Origin: CAYUQT01 sp964596165
Lineage (GTDB): Bacteria; Planctomycetota; Phycisphaerae; UBA1845; JAFGLZ01
Assembly: GCA_964596165.1 (NCBI GenBank)
Contig: CAZQTW010000005.1
Span: 62,001 to 126,000, forward strand
DNA: 64,000 bases
Reading direction: 5' to 3'
In this document: piece after piece, positions 43,540-53,508 of the stretch
Position numbering within the stretch: the first letter of the stretch is position 1
Layout of the letters: each line of letters begins with the position of its first letter
Notes under the pieces: model-generated
The model's database searches: none
Seen by the model: the letters and a program-made list of their open reading frames with translations, nothing else
What the model was told of the DNA's origin: nothing
Position numbers and translations under genes: made by a program

Positions 43540-46005
43540 ATGGTTCTGGATGGAATCCCCGCACCCATCCTGGTCATTGACCAAACCTGCCATGCCATTA
43601 TGGCCAATCGCGCGGCTCGCGCACCTCATGGTGGCGCCGATCTCGCGGCAATGGGGGTGAAGTGTTCGCAATTACCTTGCGGCCTCTCGACACCCCGCAC
43701 CTGCGTTGACCATTCATGTCCTTTGAGAGGTGTTTGGCAATCCGGCCAGATCCGCAGATTCGAGCATGTACACTACGATGTTCGGGGCGAAAGACACGTT
43801 CTGGACATAACGGCAACCCCCCTCTTTGACGGGAACGGTTTGGTACAATACGTCGTTGAGTATGGCCAAGACATCTCCGAACGACAACGCATAGAAGAGC
43901 AACTCCGCGACGGCAATTCCCTCATTGTCGACGCCCTCGCGCGTGAGAAGCGCATCTCGATGCAGCTTGAAGCCACTACGGAGCAGCTTCGTGCCGCCAC
44001 GGACGAGGCCAAGGCGGCGGCAAGGGCAAAGGGCGAGTTTCTGGCGAACATGAGCCACGAGATTCGCACACCCATGAACGCCATTGTCGGCCTGGTTGAA
44101 CTCCTTCAAAAGACCGGACTGTCGGACACTCAGCGCCGATGTGTCAATCTGATAGAACAATCCGTAGACTCCCTCTTGAGAATCTTGAACGACATACTGG
44201 ACCTGTCCAAGATTGAGTCGGGTCGATTCGAGCTGGACCCGATCGATTTCAATCTGCGCGACAGTCTGGGCGACACAGTCCGCGTTCACGCCGTGCGGGC
44301 GTACGAAAAGGGTTTGGAGATCGCCGCGCACGTCCGTCCCGAGGTGCCTGACATTCTCATCGGTGATGCCATTCGTCTGCGACAGATCCTGTTGAACCTG
44401 ATCGGCAACGCCGTGAAATTCACGCACCGAGGAGAAGTTGTTGTTCGAGTGGAGGAGCAGTCCCGCACCGAGAATACGAGCACTCTGCATTTCGCGGTCG
44501 CGGACACCGGAATCGGCATTCCCCCCGAGAAGTTGGGAATTGTCTTTGATGCGTTTTCGCAAGCTGATGGGTCCACCACGCGGGAGTACGGGGGAACGGG
44601 ACTGGGACTGACGATCACGAAGCGCCTCGTCGAACTCATGGGCGGTCGCATCTGGGCCGAAAGCAAACCCGGCAAGGGAAGCACGTTTCATTTCACGGCG
44701 GAGTTTCGCCTATCCAAGCGCGAACCGATGCCCAACCTCTCCCGGCCGGCGATGAACCTGAAGGGGACACGGGCACTCATCGTCGATGGCGATAGAACCA
44801 CCCGATCGATACTCGATGAAATGCTGGCCTGCGCCGGCGTCCAAGCGAGAACGGCCGCGGACGCAGAAACGGCGTTCTCGCTGGCTCTGCAAGCGAAGGC
44901 GGCGGGCGACCCATTCCCGATCATCCTGGTCGGACTGTCGGCCCGGGGAGACGACGCCCACATTCTGATGCACCGAATCCGACACAGCCCCGGTCTGGCA
45001 TCCACCAAGATCCTCGTTCTTTCACCGGCGGGCGTGGAGTCGTTCTCCGATGACTCGTCGATGCTTGGCGTCGCCGCCCGCTTGTTCAAGCCCGTCAAGC
45101 AATCCGAGCTTCTGGAGGCCATCACAACGTGCCTTGGCGGGCAAGAACCGGTAAGCAATCAGGACGGTAAGCTCGAGCAACATGCGACGGATACATGCAC
45201 TCTCCGTCCGCTTCGAATCCTCGTCGCCGAGGATAATCCGGTCAACCAAGAGGTCATCGCCTCCTTGCTTGAGGCGGACGGACACTTCGTCTCGGTCGTC
45301 GGAAACGGACAGGAAGTCTTGAGGCTGATGCCACAGGACGGGCGCGACGTGTTTGACTTGATCTTCATGGACGTCCAGATGCCGGTGATGAGTGGATTGG
45401 AGGCGACGAGGGCCATTCGTGCCATGGAGAAGGAAATCGGAGGTCACATCCCGATTGTCGCCATGACGGCGAACGCGATGAAGGGAGACCAGGAAGAGTG
45501 CCTCCGGTCCGGAATGGACGATTACCTGGCCAAACCGATCAAGAGTGTGGCGATCAGAGCCGTGCTGAAGAGATGGACACATCCCCCCTCCGAACCGAAG
45601 CGACTTTCGGCGCCGCCTGTGGAAAGCTCATCGCGGGCGCCTTCGACACAGGCTGCCCTGAGAGACGGCCACGAGAAGCCGATCGACCTTGACGCGGCGT
45701 TGGACAATCTCGGCGGCAATCGCAGAATCCTGGACAAGGTCCTGGGAAGCTTAATGGAATCCGTCCCCACCTTGTTGACGAACCTGCGGTCCGCCCTGGC
45801 CGCATCCGATCGCGAACGACTACGGTTCCACGCTCACAGCTTGAAAGGTGCCGCCGCCAACGTCTGTGCCGAGCCGCTCAGACTGGCCGCCGAACACCTT
45901 GAAGACCTGGTCCGACAAGGAGAACTCCACACTGCAGACGAAGCGATTCGGAAGGTCGATCATCTGTGGAATCGTCTCCGACAGCAGATAGGCCTTGAAC
46001 GCTGA
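43540..46005 (+). CDS. hybrid sensor histidine kinase: PAS(4-Cys) - HisKA - HATPase - pseudo-receiver - receiver - HPt
   Basis: 821 residues from the ATG at 43540 (GGGG upstream). An in-frame extension reaches back to 43048 but overlaps cheY and lacks domain content, so the true start is uncertain within 43226-43540. PAS 1-115 has Cys42, Cys47, Cys55 and Cys60 in one loop. HisKA His173 (FLANMSHEIRTPMN); HATPase N-box LLNLIGNAVKFT and GTGLGLTI. REC1 has VGLSARGDD where the phosphoacceptor should be, so it is inactive; REC2 has the intact MDVQMPVMSG. The HPt carries AHSLKGAAANV. No membrane segment, so it is cytoplasmic. Confidence 0.88.
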   Translation: MVLDGIPAPILVIDQTCHAIMANRAARAPHGGADLAAMGVKCSQLPCGLSTPRTCVDHSCPLRGVWQSGQIRRFEHVHYDVRGERHVLDITATPLFDGNGLVQYVVEYGQDISERQRIEEQLRDGNSLIVDALAREKRISMQLEATTEQLRAATDEAKAAARAKGEFLANMSHEIRTPMNAIVGLVELLQKTGLSDTQRRCVNLIEQSVDSLLRILNDILDLSKIESGRFELDPIDFNLRDSLGDTVRVHAVRAYEKGLEIAAHVRPEVPDILIGDAIRLRQILLNLIGNAVKFTHRGEVVVRVEEQSRTENTSTLHFAVADTGIGIPPEKLGIVFDAFSQADGSTTREYGGTGLGLTITKRLVELMGGRIWAESKPGKGSTFHFTAEFRLSKREPMPNLSRPAMNLKGTRALIVDGDRTTRSILDEMLACAGVQARTAADAETAFSLALQAKAAGDPFPIILVGLSARGDDAHILMHRIRHSPGLASTKILVLSPAGVESFSDDSSMLGVAARLFKPVKQSELLEAITTCLGGQEPVSNQDGKLEQHATDTCTLRPLRILVAEDNPVNQEVIASLLEADGHFVSVVGNGQEVLRLMPQDGRDVFDLIFMDVQMPVMSGLEATRAIRAMEKEIGGHIPIVAMTANAMKGDQEECLRSGMDDYLAKPIKSVAIRAVLKRWTHPPSEPKRLSAPPVESSSRAPSTQAALRDGHEKPIDLDAALDNLGGNRRILDKVLGSLMESVPTLLTNLRSALAASDRERLRFHAHSLKGAAANVCAEPLRLAAEHLEDLVRQGELHTADEAIRKVDHLWNRLRQQIGLER

Positions 46006-46229
46006 TTCGAGAGTCCTCCGGATCGCCGCCCGGTCCGTGGCGTCTCAATCATGCAATTCGATCACGCCGAAGAAGCACATCGCATTGTGTTGCCCTCAGA
46101 AATCTGTGCATGCACAGGGCTCGCCGACCGGGCCGTCCGATGGTTAGAATAGATAAGTCTTGCCTGACGGACCGCGCGGGAAGACGCGGCGCAAGAGATC
46201 TCTTGAACCACCTCACAGGAGAAGCAGGC

Positions 46230-47243
46230 GTGCCACAGACCAGACGCGAGTTCCTGGCCTCCGCCGCATCGACCGCACTCGCCGCAGCCTCTCTTCACGC
46301 ACAATCAACGCGTCCTAAGGGAAACGAACTGCCCCGTCGCGTCCTTGGTCGGACCCGAGAGTCGGTCTCAATCATAGGCCTGGGTTGCGCGTATGCAGGC
46401 AGCGGCGTCAGCGAAGCCCAAACGCGGGCCACGATCGAAGCCGCACTGGACAATGGCATACGCTATTTTGATGCGGCGCCCGAATATGAACAGGCAGAGC
46501 TGCGCCTGGGGCCGGTCGTCAAGTCCGTTCGCGACAAGGTCTTCCTCGTCACCAAGAGCTATGCTCTCGATGCAAAGGACGCCGAACGGGACCTTCAAAC
46601 CGCTCTGAGGCAACTTCAGACCGATCACGTGGACCTATTTCTTCAACACGGCGTCGGCCTGAAACCGGCGGCGGCCTACAATCAGGTCCTGGCGAAGGGG
46701 GGGTCGCTCGAATTCATGCTTGGGGCCAAGAAGGCGGGCTTGACGCGATTCATTGGGATGAGCATCCATCCGCCCTTCAGCACAGCTCTGAGATTGCTCC
46801 AAGAGTGCAGTGAATGGGACGTAATACAGCCGTTCCTTAACTATGTCACGGCCGCAAGGGAGAAGATGCTTGTCGAAGACGGGGCGGACATCCATGCGGC
46901 AAGTGATCACGAGAGACTCTTGGAGAGGGCGCGCCAGAACAAGGCGGGCATCGTCGGCATGAAAGTTTTGGGAGGCAGTCCCGGCGTCTTGGCGGAGGAC
47001 TACGACCGGGCGTTCCGATATGCCCTCAGCGTGTCCGGTGTCTCATGCATCATCATTGGCGTCGGCAAACCCGAACAAGTCCTACGGGCGGTCCGAGCGG
47101 CAAGAACGTTCCATCCGATGACGGAACAGGAGATGAACGAATCCGTCGAAAAGGGCCGGCAATTGGTCCGCGCCGGCTCCGTGGCCGTCCGGACGTTGAA
47201 TCGGCACGCGCGACGGGATTCGTGGAGCACGCGCACGACTTGA
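46230..47243 (+). CDS. Tat-exported aldo/keto reductase
   Basis: 337 residues from the GTG at 46230 after AGGAGAAGCAGG. A twin-arginine signal (QTRREFLASAASTALAAASLHA) is followed by an AKR barrel with the tetrad Asp81 and Tyr86 (FDAAPEYEQ), Lys109 (VTKSY) and His140 (LFLQHG). The C-terminal VSCIIIGVGKPEQV supports the cofactor-binding loop. Periplasmic Tat AKRs are common in planctomycetes; the substrate is unknown. The upstream 224 bases after the kinase gene show no gene. A 119-base gap separates it from the beta-helix pair. Confidence 0.85.
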   Translation: MPQTRREFLASAASTALAAASLHAQSTRPKGNELPRRVLGRTRESVSIIGLGCAYAGSGVSEAQTRATIEAALDNGIRYFDAAPEYEQAELRLGPVVKSVRDKVFLVTKSYALDAKDAERDLQTALRQLQTDHVDLFLQHGVGLKPAAAYNQVLAKGGSLEFMLGAKKAGLTRFIGMSIHPPFSTALRLLQECSEWDVIQPFLNYVTAAREKMLVEDGADIHAASDHERLLERARQNKAGIVGMKVLGGSPGVLAEDYDRAFRYALSVSGVSCIIIGVGKPEQVLRAVRAARTFHPMTEQEMNESVEKGRQLVRAGSVAVRTLNRHARRDSWSTRTT

Positions 47244-47361
47244 TGCAGACGGTGCCGGGGGGGCGAAGCCAGGCCCACCCCTGCCATGGTGCCGGACCCC
47301 TGCGCATGGGACATAGACAGATAACGTTGAGCCGCCCTTCGATTCCCCGTGGAGACGTTCC

Positions 47362-49518
47362 GTGAATTGGGCTTGCCACGTCTTCCCAGCATCACTTGCC
47401 CCTCTGTTCTGCGTCTTGACGGCAGGATGCGTAGCCAAGCACGATCGACACCGTCCGCCCGTCACGTCATCCACATGCGACTGCGCTGAAGTGTCCAAGC
47501 CCCTCGACTTCTTCGTGGCCACCTACGGGAATGACCTGGAGGCCGGTACGAAGGAACGGCCATTCGCGACGCTCGAAAGGGCACGCGACGCCATCCGCGA
47601 ACTCAAGCGAGAAGGCCTATTGAACGGTCCGATCACCGTATGGATTCGAGGGGGACAGCATTTCAGGACCGAGACCTTCCAGTTGACGGCGCAAGACTCG
47701 GGCACGCCCACGGCGCCGATCATCTATCGTGCCTACCCCGGTGAAGAGGTCTGTCTGATCGGCGGGCGAGAACTGGACCCATCCTGGTGCAAACCCGTCA
47801 AAGACCCGGCGATCCTCGCCCGCGTGGGGGAGCCCTCCCACAGCAAGCTGCTCCAGGCCGACCTCGCAGCGCACGGCATCACCGATTACGGTGAAATGTC
47901 GCACGCCGGTCCCATGCTGGAGCTTTTCTGCAACGGCAGACGTCTGCCCGTGGCCCGCTGGCCCAACAAGGGCCACATGCCCGTCGGCAAGGTCCTTGTG
48001 GTCGAGAAAGACGGCACGCGCCGTTTCGTCGACGAGAACAAGCAAGGCAAGACTTTTCAATACGCGGGTGAAAGGCCGACACGATGGGTCCGTGCAAAGG
48101 ATGTGTTCCTGCACGGCTACTGGTACTTCGGTTGGATCGATCAGCACATACGGATTGACCGAATCGACACCGAAAAGAGGGAGATCACGCTCACCGACAT
48201 ACCCAGCGGCGGAATCAAGAAGGACCAATACTACCAAGCACTCAACCTCATTGAAGAGATCGACGAGCCGGGCGAATGGTATCTCGATCGGGACGGAGGG
48301 ATGCTGTACTTTCTGCCGCCGGAGGAGTTCTCGTACCAACCGACCTTCCTATCGATGCTGACCGGACCGCTGCTGGCAATGGATGGAACGTCACATGTAA
48401 CCGTTCGCGGGCTGACACTGCAGGTCACGCGCGGCACCGGCATCGTCATCGGCGGCGGCGAACACAATCGCCTGGCCGGGTGCGTCGTGAGGTGCATCGG
48501 TCAGGCGGGAATCGTCCTGGACCACGGAACGGACAACGGTGTCGTCGGCTGCGACATCCACGACCTGGGCATGACGGCTGTCCGGATGACGGGTGGAAAC
48601 CGGTCCACACTGGAGCCGGGTCGAAATTCCGTAGTGAATAGCCACATCCATCGTTACGCACAACGCAAGAAAGTGTACGAGCCGGCGGTCAGGATCCACG
48701 GCGTCGGGCATCGCGTCGCGCACAACCTGATCCATGACGCCCCGCATCAGGCGATCGGTTACGACGGAAACGACCACGTGATCGAGTTTAATGAGATTCA
48801 TGACGTTGTACTGGAATCGAGCGACGCCGGCGTTCTGTACACAGGCTGCAACTGGACGTTTCGCGGAAACGTCGTCCGGTACAACTTCATCCATCATATT
48901 CCTCACGGGCCGGGCTTGGGCACGGTGGGCGTCTACCTGGATGATTGTGCCAGCTCGACCGAGATCTTCGGCAATGTGTTCTTCGACATGCTCACGCCCA
49001 CATTCATCGGAGGCGGGCGCGACAATGTCATCGCAAACAACATCTTCATTCGGTGCGACATACCCGTCCACCTTGACAATCGCGGGCTGCGGTGGGAACA
49101 CTTCCAACCCAACGGGCCGATGTACGATCAGCTCAAGGAGATCAAGCACAACCAGCCTCCCTGGAGCACGCGATACCCGGCGCTGGCGCGAATCCTCGAT
49201 GAGGTTCCGCAGGCGCCGCTCGGAAATGTGCTGGTCAACAACGTGTCTTACAGAAGCACCTGGCGTGACCCTGAAGAGCACTGTCGGCGCACGTCCGAGA
49301 AGAACATCGACCGGCCTTACATGACGATTACCGACAACTACGTCACAAACGATGATCCCGGCTTTGTCGACGCCGCCCAGTGGGACTTTCGACTGCGCGA
49401 CGACTCGGTCGTCTACAATAAGATACCCGGCTTCAAGAGAATTCCCTTTGACAAGATCGGACCGTTCCGGGACGAGCTTCGCGCGACGTGGCCGGTCGTG
49501 AGGAAGCGGCCGCGATAG
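47362..49518 (+). CDS. right-handed parallel beta-helix lipoprotein (paralogue 1)
   Basis: 718 residues from the GTG at 47362 (GGAG before it). A lipobox LTAGC gives Cys23. Residues about 50-130 have an N-terminal helix-rich start (ATLERARDAIRELKREGLL) common to secreted beta-helix proteins; residues 340-640 are the helix with Asn/His ladders (GVVGCDIHDLGMTAVRM, then RGNVVRYNFIHHIP, then GNVFFDMLTPTFIGGGRDN). Such proteins bind or cleave uronic-acid or other polysaccharides. No lyase catalytic residue can be named. The next gene is a paralogue. Confidence 0.85.
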   Translation: MNWACHVFPASLAPLFCVLTAGCVAKHDRHRPPVTSSTCDCAEVSKPLDFFVATYGNDLEAGTKERPFATLERARDAIRELKREGLLNGPITVWIRGGQHFRTETFQLTAQDSGTPTAPIIYRAYPGEEVCLIGGRELDPSWCKPVKDPAILARVGEPSHSKLLQADLAAHGITDYGEMSHAGPMLELFCNGRRLPVARWPNKGHMPVGKVLVVEKDGTRRFVDENKQGKTFQYAGERPTRWVRAKDVFLHGYWYFGWIDQHIRIDRIDTEKREITLTDIPSGGIKKDQYYQALNLIEEIDEPGEWYLDRDGGMLYFLPPEEFSYQPTFLSMLTGPLLAMDGTSHVTVRGLTLQVTRGTGIVIGGGEHNRLAGCVVRCIGQAGIVLDHGTDNGVVGCDIHDLGMTAVRMTGGNRSTLEPGRNSVVNSHIHRYAQRKKVYEPAVRIHGVGHRVAHNLIHDAPHQAIGYDGNDHVIEFNEIHDVVLESSDAGVLYTGCNWTFRGNVVRYNFIHHIPHGPGLGTVGVYLDDCASSTEIFGNVFFDMLTPTFIGGGRDNVIANNIFIRCDIPVHLDNRGLRWEHFQPNGPMYDQLKEIKHNQPPWSTRYPALARILDEVPQAPLGNVLVNNVSYRSTWRDPEEHCRRTSEKNIDRPYMTITDNYVTNDDPGFVDAAQWDFRLRDDSVVYNKIPGFKRIPFDKIGPFRDELRATWPVVRKRPR

Positions 49519-49557
49519 TGCGGTAGTCCACACCACGTGGATGAATGGGAGTCTGCC

Positions 49558-51690
49558 ATGCGAGGCAATGCACGAACCACGGCCGCCGCGATGATCGCCC
49601 TTGCCACCGGTGGGGCTATCTCTGTCAGGGCGGCGGAGCCGAACGGCGAATTCTACGTCGCCGTTCAAGGCAATGACGCCGACGCGGGCACCATGGACAA
49701 ACCGTTCGCTTCGCTGGAGCGGGCCCGCGATGCCATTCGCGAGATGAAGAAGGCCGGCCTGCTCACGGCGCCTGTGACCGTCCATATTCGCGGCGGCCTG
49801 TATCGGCGAACCCAGACGTTCGAACTGAAACAGGAAGACGGCGGCACCGCGGCGACGCCCATTGCCTACCGCGCCTGTGACCGCGAGGAGGTCCGGCTCG
49901 TCGGCGGTCGCCCGATCGAGGTCGGATGGTTCACACCGGTTGATGACGCATCGGTTGTCGAACGGTTGGACAAGGACGCCCGGGGCAAGTTGCTCCAGAC
50001 GGACCTCAAGGCGCATGGCATAACCGACCTCGGTGAACTGAACGGCATGGCCGGCGGACTGAAGCTGTTCCTCGGTGATAGACGGCTGCCGCTCGCCCGC
50101 TGGCCCAACGAGGGCTGGGCGCTGGGCCGACGCGGCAGGGTGACCGGTAGAGACAAGGACGGCACGCCGGAGATCGGGGACGAAGGCAAAGAATGCAGGA
50201 CTCTGGCGTTTCATTTCAGCGGAAAACGACCGAACCGTTGGCATGATCTGGGCGACATGTGGTTCTGCAATTTCTTCTGGGAGGAGTACTGTTTCCACGC
50301 ATGGAAAGCCGAGCACGTCGACGTGGATCGGCAGGAGATTACGTTCGGTCACGCCCTCATCGATCGGCTGAAGGATTGGCTGAGGTTCTGCGCCGTCAAC
50401 GCCATCGAGGAAATCGACGAACCCGGAGAATGGTATCTGGACCGAAAGAGAGGCCTCCTCTATTTGCTTCCGCCCGATGGGTTCGGCAATCAGCCGCTGC
50501 TTGCCTCGACGCTTCAGGACACGATGATATCGCTTGATCAGGCGTCATTCATCACGATTCGAGGCCTGACGCTGGAGGCGATGCGAGGCTTGCCGATCAT
50601 GGTCCGCGGCGGGTCGAACGTCCTTGTCGCGGGATGCACCCTCCGAAATGCCGCACGGGGTGCCGAGTTCGTCGGTGGGACAAACAACGGCATTGCCGGC
50701 TGTGACATCTACAACCTGGAGGCATCGGGCCTTCGGTTGGCGGGAGGCGACCGCAAGACGCTCACACCAGCGGGGCTCTACGCCGTCAACAATCACATCC
50801 ATCATTACGGACAGTGCATTAAGGAGTGGCAACCGGGAGTGAAGGTTCAGGGCGTGGGCAATCGCGTCGCGCACTGCAAGATTCACCACGCGCCGGCTTA
50901 CGCGATCTCATTCGACGGCAACGACCATGTTTTCGAACTCAACGAGATGCACGATGTGGACCTGGAAATGAGCGATGTGGGCGTCATTGGAACGGGAACC
51001 GATTGGACTTTCCGCGGCAACGTCATTCGCCACAACTTCATCCACCACATCCCCGAGCGGCCGTATCCGGGTGTGGTGGCCGTCTACATGGACAACGGTG
51101 CCAGTTCGGCCGACATCATCGGCAACGTGTTCTACAAGCTGACCGACGGTGTTCTCATTGGTGGCGGGCGTGACAACCTGATCGAGAACAATGTCTTCAT
51201 TGAGTGCCGGACGCCGGTGAAGATGGACAACCGCGGTCTGCGCTGGCAGACCCGCTGGGGCCACTTCAAGCCGGGCGGCCCGATGTACAAGCCGCTCCAC
51301 GAGTTCAGACACGACCAACCGCCGTGGAGCACGAAGTACCCCAAACTGGCGAGGATTCTGAATGAGAACCCCCAGGCACCGTTGGGCAACACGCTGGAGC
51401 GGAACGTCTCGGTTCGAAGCGGGTGGCGAGACCCCGAGGCCGAATGCCGCAAGACGTTCACAGTGCATATCGACAGGCCCTACATGACCGTCAAGGACAA
51501 CTACGTAACCGATGAAGATCCCGGTTTCGCGGATATGGCCGGAATGGATTTCCGACTACGCGGCGACTCGATCGTCTATCGGAAGATCCCCGGCTTCAAG
51601 AAGATCCCCTTCGATAAGATTGGTCTCTACCCCGACGAGTATCGGAAGGCGTTTGTGCCAAGGGCTCTTCAAGGCGACCCGCGAGGGTAG
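49558..51690 (+). CDS. right-handed parallel beta-helix secreted protein (paralogue 2)
   Basis: 710 residues from the ATG at 49558 after GGGAG. A Sec signal (ARTTAAAMIALATGGAISVRA) replaces the lipobox of its upstream neighbour. Otherwise it has the same layout and long shared stretches: SLERARDAIRE, EIDEPGEWYLDR, GYVTxxDPGF-like YVTDEDPGF, HPGG-type ends. The two start 40 bases apart head to tail, a clear tandem duplication. One copy is lipid-anchored, the other soluble, suggesting shared substrate with different placement. Beta-helix core 350-640. Confidence 0.85.
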   Translation: MRGNARTTAAAMIALATGGAISVRAAEPNGEFYVAVQGNDADAGTMDKPFASLERARDAIREMKKAGLLTAPVTVHIRGGLYRRTQTFELKQEDGGTAATPIAYRACDREEVRLVGGRPIEVGWFTPVDDASVVERLDKDARGKLLQTDLKAHGITDLGELNGMAGGLKLFLGDRRLPLARWPNEGWALGRRGRVTGRDKDGTPEIGDEGKECRTLAFHFSGKRPNRWHDLGDMWFCNFFWEEYCFHAWKAEHVDVDRQEITFGHALIDRLKDWLRFCAVNAIEEIDEPGEWYLDRKRGLLYLLPPDGFGNQPLLASTLQDTMISLDQASFITIRGLTLEAMRGLPIMVRGGSNVLVAGCTLRNAARGAEFVGGTNNGIAGCDIYNLEASGLRLAGGDRKTLTPAGLYAVNNHIHHYGQCIKEWQPGVKVQGVGNRVAHCKIHHAPAYAISFDGNDHVFELNEMHDVDLEMSDVGVIGTGTDWTFRGNVIRHNFIHHIPERPYPGVVAVYMDNGASSADIIGNVFYKLTDGVLIGGGRDNLIENNVFIECRTPVKMDNRGLRWQTRWGHFKPGGPMYKPLHEFRHDQPPWSTKYPKLARILNENPQAPLGNTLERNVSVRSGWRDPEAECRKTFTVHIDRPYMTVKDNYVTDEDPGFADMAGMDFRLRGDSIVYRKIPGFKKIPFDKIGLYPDEYRKAFVPRALQGDPRG

Positions 51691-51855
51691 CTGGAAGCCG
51701 CACGTTGGCCCCATAGACCGAGCCGTGCCCCGGACTCCCGGAGGCCAGAGTGCGGCCCACCGAAGAAGCTCTCTTGTTCGGGCCCCCGGGTCCGGAATCC
51801 GACGGAACGGTCTTGAATGGGAACCTGCCCTTGAGTCAATGATGAAGACGTTCCG

Positions 51856-52956
51856 GTGGACATCGCAGTGAACCTCACCGGCCAATTTGTGAACTTCGCC
51901 CCAGTGGGTCGCGTGGGCAATGAGTTCGTGGGAACGGCGGAGTGTGGAGACAACAGCCGCAACGCCACTCCGATCATCCTGGATGCCGGCGCGTCGTTCG
52001 AGTTCTACAACGACCCGCTGCCGACCGACCCGAACAACTTCCAGTGGTACGAGGACTACGGGCTGCTGACGGAACACCGCTGGGGGACCGGCAAGTTCGT
52101 GATGATCCCGCCCCATGCACTGACATTCGGCGTACACCATATAACGCTCCTCCTGAGGGACAGCCACGGGGTGACGGATGTGCACCGGTTCAACGTCGAG
52201 GTGGTGGACACCGTGGCACCCGACTTGACCGTCCCCAACGATGTGATCAGATTCCAGGCGACGGGCGAAACGCTCCCCCTCTCTGTGAGCATCGGAGAGG
52301 CGAGTGCAAACGATGTGTGCTGCGGCCAGGTACTGGTCACCAACGACGCGCCGGCAAGGTCGCTGTTCGGGGCCGGCGAAACGCTCGTCACGTGGCAGGC
52401 GGATGACGGCCGTGGTAACCTCACAACCAAGGTGCAAAGGGTCTACGTGGTCGCACACCCCGATGGGTCCGTCATCGCCAAGGCATCCGATGCCGCGCAG
52501 TGGCTGAACGGGTTGGTCGCACAGGAACAAGCGTCCCTGACGGCGCGGATCGCCGAGCCAAGCTGCGTGCTTGACTTGGGACGTCTTATCGCGTTGGCCA
52601 ACCAACTGGCTGACACGCTGGGCGCGATGGGTGTTCCCAACAACCAGACGGGAGCCCGCGACAGCATCGTCCAGAGGCTGCGATCTTCCGCGACGGCCTT
52701 GACCGAGGCTGACGTTCTGATGATGCAATCCAACGGGAACGAAACACAGAGGGCGGCATTACGTCAGGAGGCCCTGGGAAAGCTCCGTAGCGCCTCCGGA
52801 TCGCTGAATGAGATCGCCGCCATGTCGGACCCCGGTCCCGGGAGGCTGGCGCCAACCTGCAGCCTCTTCCCGACGGGCGTCATGATGTGTCTGGTGATGT
52901 GCGTGATGGTCGCACGGCAGCTCGCGCGAAAGGTGGGCGAATCGCCTAGGATATAG
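51856..52956 (+). CDS. HYR/Ig-like-domain protein, probably 5'-truncated
   Basis: 366 residues from the GTG at 51856. Residues about 110-200 resemble a HYR (hyalin repeat) module (VVDTVAPDLTVPNDVI, then FGAGETLVTWQADDGRGN). A helical region (SLTARIAEPSCVLDLGRLIAL) follows, and a C-terminal hydrophobic helix (GVMMCLVMCVMVARQLARK) would anchor it. There is no signal peptide, no clear ribosome site, and in-frame stops lie just upstream, after which VNDEDVP still reads like the family. So it is probably the 3' part of a decayed secreted protein. Confidence 0.5.
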   Translation: MDIAVNLTGQFVNFAPVGRVGNEFVGTAECGDNSRNATPIILDAGASFEFYNDPLPTDPNNFQWYEDYGLLTEHRWGTGKFVMIPPHALTFGVHHITLLLRDSHGVTDVHRFNVEVVDTVAPDLTVPNDVIRFQATGETLPLSVSIGEASANDVCCGQVLVTNDAPARSLFGAGETLVTWQADDGRGNLTTKVQRVYVVAHPDGSVIAKASDAAQWLNGLVAQEQASLTARIAEPSCVLDLGRLIALANQLADTLGAMGVPNNQTGARDSIVQRLRSSATALTEADVLMMQSNGNETQRAALRQEALGKLRSASGSLNEIAAMSDPGPGRLAPTCSLFPTGVMMCLVMCVMVARQLARKVGESPRI

Positions 52957-53000
52957 TCGACGGGGAACTTCATGTCTCTTGTGTATGGGAGGAACAGATC

Positions 53001-53446
53001 ATGTACCGCCATGTGACGGGGTTTTGCATAGGAGCGGCCTTGATGGGCGTCCTGGGGTCCCGATCGGACTCGGAGCCGCCGGGTGTGTCCCCGGGCCGCA
53101 ACCCACTGTCTTGCTCGCGACCAGCTTCAGTTTAGATGCTGCGTGGACACATCTGGATCCGCCAGAGCCCAACGTAGCCCCGAACAGATTCGATGCATCG
53201 TTCAAACCAACCGCCGTAGGGAAACTAATCCGGGTAACGGTCAGTTGCACTAAGCTCGACAGCCGCATCGGGATGAAGGTACTGGATGGGGATGGTAATA
53301 TGGTAGTCTACCTAATCAACGATCAAAGCAATACCAGCATTGGGACCTTCACGAGCGCGAGCACCAATGACCACAATGTCATCGTGTGGGAGGTCGTCAA
53401 TCCTGGCGGGCAGGCATACGGGATACTCGTGACGCAAGATCCGTAG
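53001..53446 (+). pseudogene. small lipoprotein, frameshifted in the signal peptide
   Basis: ATG 53001 has a strong GGGAGG site and opens MYRHVTGFCIGAALMGVLG, a signal start, but that frame ends at a TAG near 53136. The frame one base back, at the CTGGGG run (about 53055), continues VPIGLGAAGCVPGP with a lipobox LGAAGC, then 110 residues with no stop (RFDASFKPTAVGKLIRVTVS, GMKVLDGDGNMVVYLIN). Joined, they make one lipoprotein of about 148 residues. A sequencing error, a real mutation or programmed slippage are all possible. Function unknown. Confidence 0.5.
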
Positions 53447-53508
53447 CTACTGCCCGATGCGACGGTTCGGCTGGTCCGTTGATGCTCGACTCAGGTAGTC
53501 AAGACAAG

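Noticed and set aside
48391..50352. 653-codon open frame on the minus strand across both beta-helix genes
   Set aside because: It is antisense to two conserved paralogues and spans their junction; high G+C codon structure readily opens such frames. No motif and no start context.
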